A stretch of DNA of 40,045 nt from Fibrobacter sp. (lineage in GTDB: Bacteria > Fibrobacterota > Fibrobacteria > Fibrobacterales > Fibrobacteraceae), in contig NZ_JAFWOM010000021.1 of assembly GCF_017545445.1 (NCBI RefSeq), positions 1 to 40,045 on the forward strand, read 5' to 3'. Shown one piece after another: positions 37,627 to 40,045 of this stretch (its first letter is position 1; every line of letters begins with the position of its first letter). Made by a program: the position numbers and the translations under genes. A model generated the notes under the pieces. It did no database searches. It was not told where the DNA came from and saw only the letters and a program-made list of their open reading frames with translations.

Positions 37627-40045
37627 ATGGCAAAAACAACCAAAAAAACAAGTGACATCACCGTGCTCGGTACCGATGCAGAAGCTTTCCGCAAGGCATT
37701 TACCGACCACATCCACCACACGCTCGCCCGTAGCAAATACACGGTAACGGATCACGAAAAGTTCCTCGCCGTGGCATACGCCGTGCGTGACCGTCTTGTT
37801 GACCGCTGGATCAAGACGCAGAACACTTACTACGAAAAAGACGTCAAGCGCGTCTATTACTTGTCTCTCGAATTTTTGATTGGCCGTACCCTCGGTAACT
37901 CCGTCTTGAACCTCGATGTCGAAAGTGCCGTCACCGAAGCTCTTGACGAAATCGGCATGACGCTCGAAGAACTCCGCGAACAGGAAGTCGATGCGGGTCT
38001 TGGCAACGGCGGTCTTGGCCGCTTGGCCGCTTGCTTCCTCGACTCCATGGCAACGCTCGAACTCCCGGCGACCGGCATGGGCATCCGCTACGAATACGGC
38101 ATGTTCAGCCAGAAGATTGTGAACGGCGAACAGGAAGAACAGCCGGACAACTGGCTGCGTCTCCCGAACCCGTGGGAAATCGCACGCCCGGCTAACGCTA
38201 TCAAGGTTCCGTTCTACGGCTACGTCGTGAGCTGGATGGACGAAACAGGCAGGCTCCGCAACCGTTGGGAAACGAAGGACTACGTGATGGCCCTCCCGTA
38301 CGATACGCCGATTCCGGGTTACAAGAACAACACGGTGAACAACCTCCGCCTCTGGAGTGCTAAGTCCGCCGACGATTTCGGCCTCAGCTACTTCAACAAC
38401 GGCGACTACATCGCCGCCGTGCAGGACATGGAACTTTCCGAAACGATTTCGAAGGTCTTGTACCCGAACGACGCCTCCATGAACGGTAAGGAACTCCGCC
38501 TCAAGCAGCAGTATTTCCTCTGCTCCGCTTCTTTGCAGGATATCATCAAGCGCTTCAAGAAGCTCCACAACAACGACTGGAAGCTCTTCCCGGAAAAGGT
38601 CGCCATCCAGTTGAACGACACGCACCCGGCTATCTCCATTGCCGAAATGATGCGTATCCTCCTCGACATTGAAAACCTCGAATGGGACGAAGCATGGGAT
38701 ATCGTCACCAAGACGTTCGCTTATACGAACCACACGCTCATGCCGGAAGCTCTTGAAAAGTGGCCGGTCAGCTTGTTCGAAAAGCTCTTGCCGCGTCACC
38801 TCCAGATTATTTACGAAATCAACGCTCGTTTCCTCCGCATGGTCTCCATCAAGTGGCCGGGTGACAACGCCCGTCTCGCACGCATGAGCCTCATCGAAGA
38901 AGGCGGCTGCAAGATGATCCGCATGGCTTACCTCTCCATCGTGGGTTCGTTTGCCGTGAACGGCGTGGCAGCCCTTCACTCCGACCTCCTCAAGACCACG
39001 CTCTTCAAGGACTTCTACGAACTGTGGCCTGAAAAGTTCAACAACAAGACGAACGGCGTGACGCCGCGTCGCTGGGTCCGCAAGGCAAACCCGGCTATGT
39101 CCGAACTCATCACATCTAAGATTGGCGAATCCTGGGTCAAGGATTTGGACGACTTGAAGAAGCTCGAAAAGTTCGCCAAGGACGCAGACTTCCAGAAGAA
39201 GTTCATGGCCGTCAAGAAGCAGAACAAGGAACGCCTCGCCAAGTACCTCAAGGCAACACAGAATGTCGATGTCGATACAGATACGTTCTTCGACGTGCAG
39301 GTCAAGCGTATTCACGAATACAAGCGTCAGCTCTTGAACATTCTCCACGCCATCCACCTTTACATCCAAGTGAAGGACGGCAAGGAAATCATGCCGCGTA
39401 CCATCATGATCGGTGGTAAGTCCGCTCCGGGTTACTGGATGGCCAAGCAGATCATCCGCCTCGCTAACGCTGTCGCCGCCATCATCGACGCTGACCCGGC
39501 ATGCAAGGGCAAGCTCAAGATGGTGTTCCTCGAAAACTACCGCGTGTCCTTCGCCGAAAAGATCATCCCGGCAGCAGACCTTTCCGAACAAATTTCTACC
39601 GCCGGTACGGAAGCTTCGGGCACGGGCAACATGAAGTTTGCTTTGAACGGTGCTCTCACGATTGGTACGCTCGACGGTGCTAACGTGGAAATGAAGGAAG
39701 AAGTCGGTGACGACAACATCTTCATCTTCGGCCTCACTGTTGAAGAAGTGACGGACCTTCTCGCCAAGGGCTACCGTCCGCGTGACTTCTACAACCAAGA
39801 CGATGATCTCCGCCGCGTGATTGACCTCATCGGTTCTGGCTTCTTCAGCCCCGACCATCCGGAAACCTTCAAGCACATCGCTGAAAAGCTCTTGTCGCAT
39901 GACCCGTACATGCTCTGCGCAGACTTCCGCAGCTATGTGGATATGCAGAAGAAGGTTGCCGAAGCTTACCAGGACAAGAAGCACTGGGCAGAAATGGCAA
40001 TCCTCAACGTCGCTCGCATGGGCAAGTTCAGTTCTGACCGTACCA
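37627..40045 (+). CDS. glgP: Glycogen/starch phosphorylase, 3' end beyond window
   Basis: A plus-strand frame of 806 complete codons without stop that runs off the right edge. It begins MAKTTKKTSDITVLGTDAEA and shows the family throughout: KRVYYLSLEFLIGRTLGNSV, DAGLGNGGLGRLAACFLDSM, AIQLNDTHPAISIAEMMRIL, KTNGVTPRRWVRKANP, RIHEYKRQLLNI and the pyridoxal-phosphate site EASGTGNMKFALNGALTIGT with the cofactor Lys at residue 670. The enzyme releases glucose-1-phosphate from glycogen or maltodextrin. Most of the gene is present; family length suggests only tens of residues missing. Strongly biased codon use indicates high expression. An antisense frame of 787 codons on the other strand is a by-product of this bias. 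Confidence 0.96.
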   Translation, partial: MAKTTKKTSDITVLGTDAEAFRKAFTDHIHHTLARSKYTVTDHEKFLAVAYAVRDRLVDRWIKTQNTYYEKDVKRVYYLSLEFLIGRTLGNSVLNLDVESAVTEALDEIGMTLEELREQEVDAGLGNGGLGRLAACFLDSMATLELPATGMGIRYEYGMFSQKIVNGEQEEQPDNWLRLPNPWEIARPANAIKVPFYGYVVSWMDETGRLRNRWETKDYVMALPYDTPIPGYKNNTVNNLRLWSAKSADDFGLSYFNNGDYIAAVQDMELSETISKVLYPNDASMNGKELRLKQQYFLCSASLQDIIKRFKKLHNNDWKLFPEKVAIQLNDTHPAISIAEMMRILLDIENLEWDEAWDIVTKTFAYTNHTLMPEALEKWPVSLFEKLLPRHLQIIYEINARFLRMVSIKWPGDNARLARMSLIEEGGCKMIRMAYLSIVGSFAVNGVAALHSDLLKTTLFKDFYELWPEKFNNKTNGVTPRRWVRKANPAMSELITSKIGESWVKDLDDLKKLEKFAKDADFQKKFMAVKKQNKERLAKYLKATQNVDVDTDTFFDVQVKRIHEYKRQLLNILHAIHLYIQVKDGKEIMPRTIMIGGKSAPGYWMAKQIIRLANAVAAIIDADPACKGKLKMVFLENYRVSFAEKIIPAADLSEQISTAGTEASGTGNMKFALNGALTIGTLDGANVEMKEEVGDDNIFIFGLTVEEVTDLLAKGYRPRDFYNQDDDLRRVIDLIGSGFFSPDHPETFKHIAEKLLSHDPYMLCADFRSYVDMQKKVAEAYQDKKHWAEMAILNVARMGKFSSDRT

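Noticed and set aside
37621..39984. A 787-codon open frame on the minus strand
   Set aside because: It is antisense to glgP, whose plus-strand product carries the complete phosphorylase motif set. The minus-strand translation is low in recognisable motifs and arises from biased third positions.
1..40045. tRNA, rRNA or tmRNA genes
   Set aside because: I looked for cloverleaf cores, GGTTCGA-type loops with pairing arms and conserved rRNA strings and found none outside coding sequence.

Overview
The window looks like a chromosomal segment of Fibrobacter (F. succinogenes-like; phylum Fibrobacterota). The pointers are a lipoprotein with a long Ser/Ala/Pro/Thr linker, small secreted proteins with a shared C-terminal sorting-type tail ending GFGTRLLK, promoters with the Bacteroidota/Fibrobacterota-style -7 element TAnnTTTG next to ordinary TTGAC/TATAAT ones, and many short palindromic and heptanucleotide repeats between genes. 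No BLAST or HMM search was run; family names come from motifs read by eye.

Layout. 1-2.7 kb: batD-batE (minus), bordered by a nine-unit heptamer array. 2.7-3.35 kb: a toxin-antitoxin locus whose toxin frame carries an amber stop. 3.5-4.5 kb: two near-identical 20-codon genes, each with its own promoter, strong Shine-Dalgarno and terminator, flanking a small membrane protein gene. 4.5-8 kb: alpha-glucan enzymes malQ and a GH13 amylase; glgP at the right end (37.6 kb to the edge) belongs to the same metabolism. 8-11 kb: a probably 5'-truncated surface protein and a tandem pair of secreted paralogues, embedded in repeats. 11.4-19.6 kb: core genes (secDF fusion, corA, putP, an atypical SDR protein, a histidine-phosphatase lipoprotein, a GNAT acetyltransferase). 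19.7-37.5 kb: an accessory, defence-like island.

The island holds a double AAA+ ATPase, an alpha/beta-hydrolase fused to a SLOG-like domain, an AbiE antitoxin with a wrecked AbiEii toxin, an Rpn/PD-(D/E)XK nuclease between direct repeats, a visibly AT-rich block (about 27.2-32.8 kb) with an unknown protein, a two-HKD PLD protein and an SF2 helicase in a tight operon facing a DUF3883-like nuclease, an orphan AbiEi-like antitoxin, an unrecognised two-gene operon, a RhuM-PLD fusion, a RhuM remnant and a WYL regulator. A short TTTGTC-containing promoter/operator box recurs at three of these loci, two of them as a dyad, which suggests shared control.

The best candidates for something new are (1) the duplicated 20-aa peptide genes, (2) the unknown-PLD-helicase operon plus DUF3883 protein, which does not match the gene content of DISARM, Dpd or other multi-gene systems I know, (3) the hydrolase-SLOG fusion, and (4) the repeated pattern of antitoxins kept while their toxins are broken or absent.
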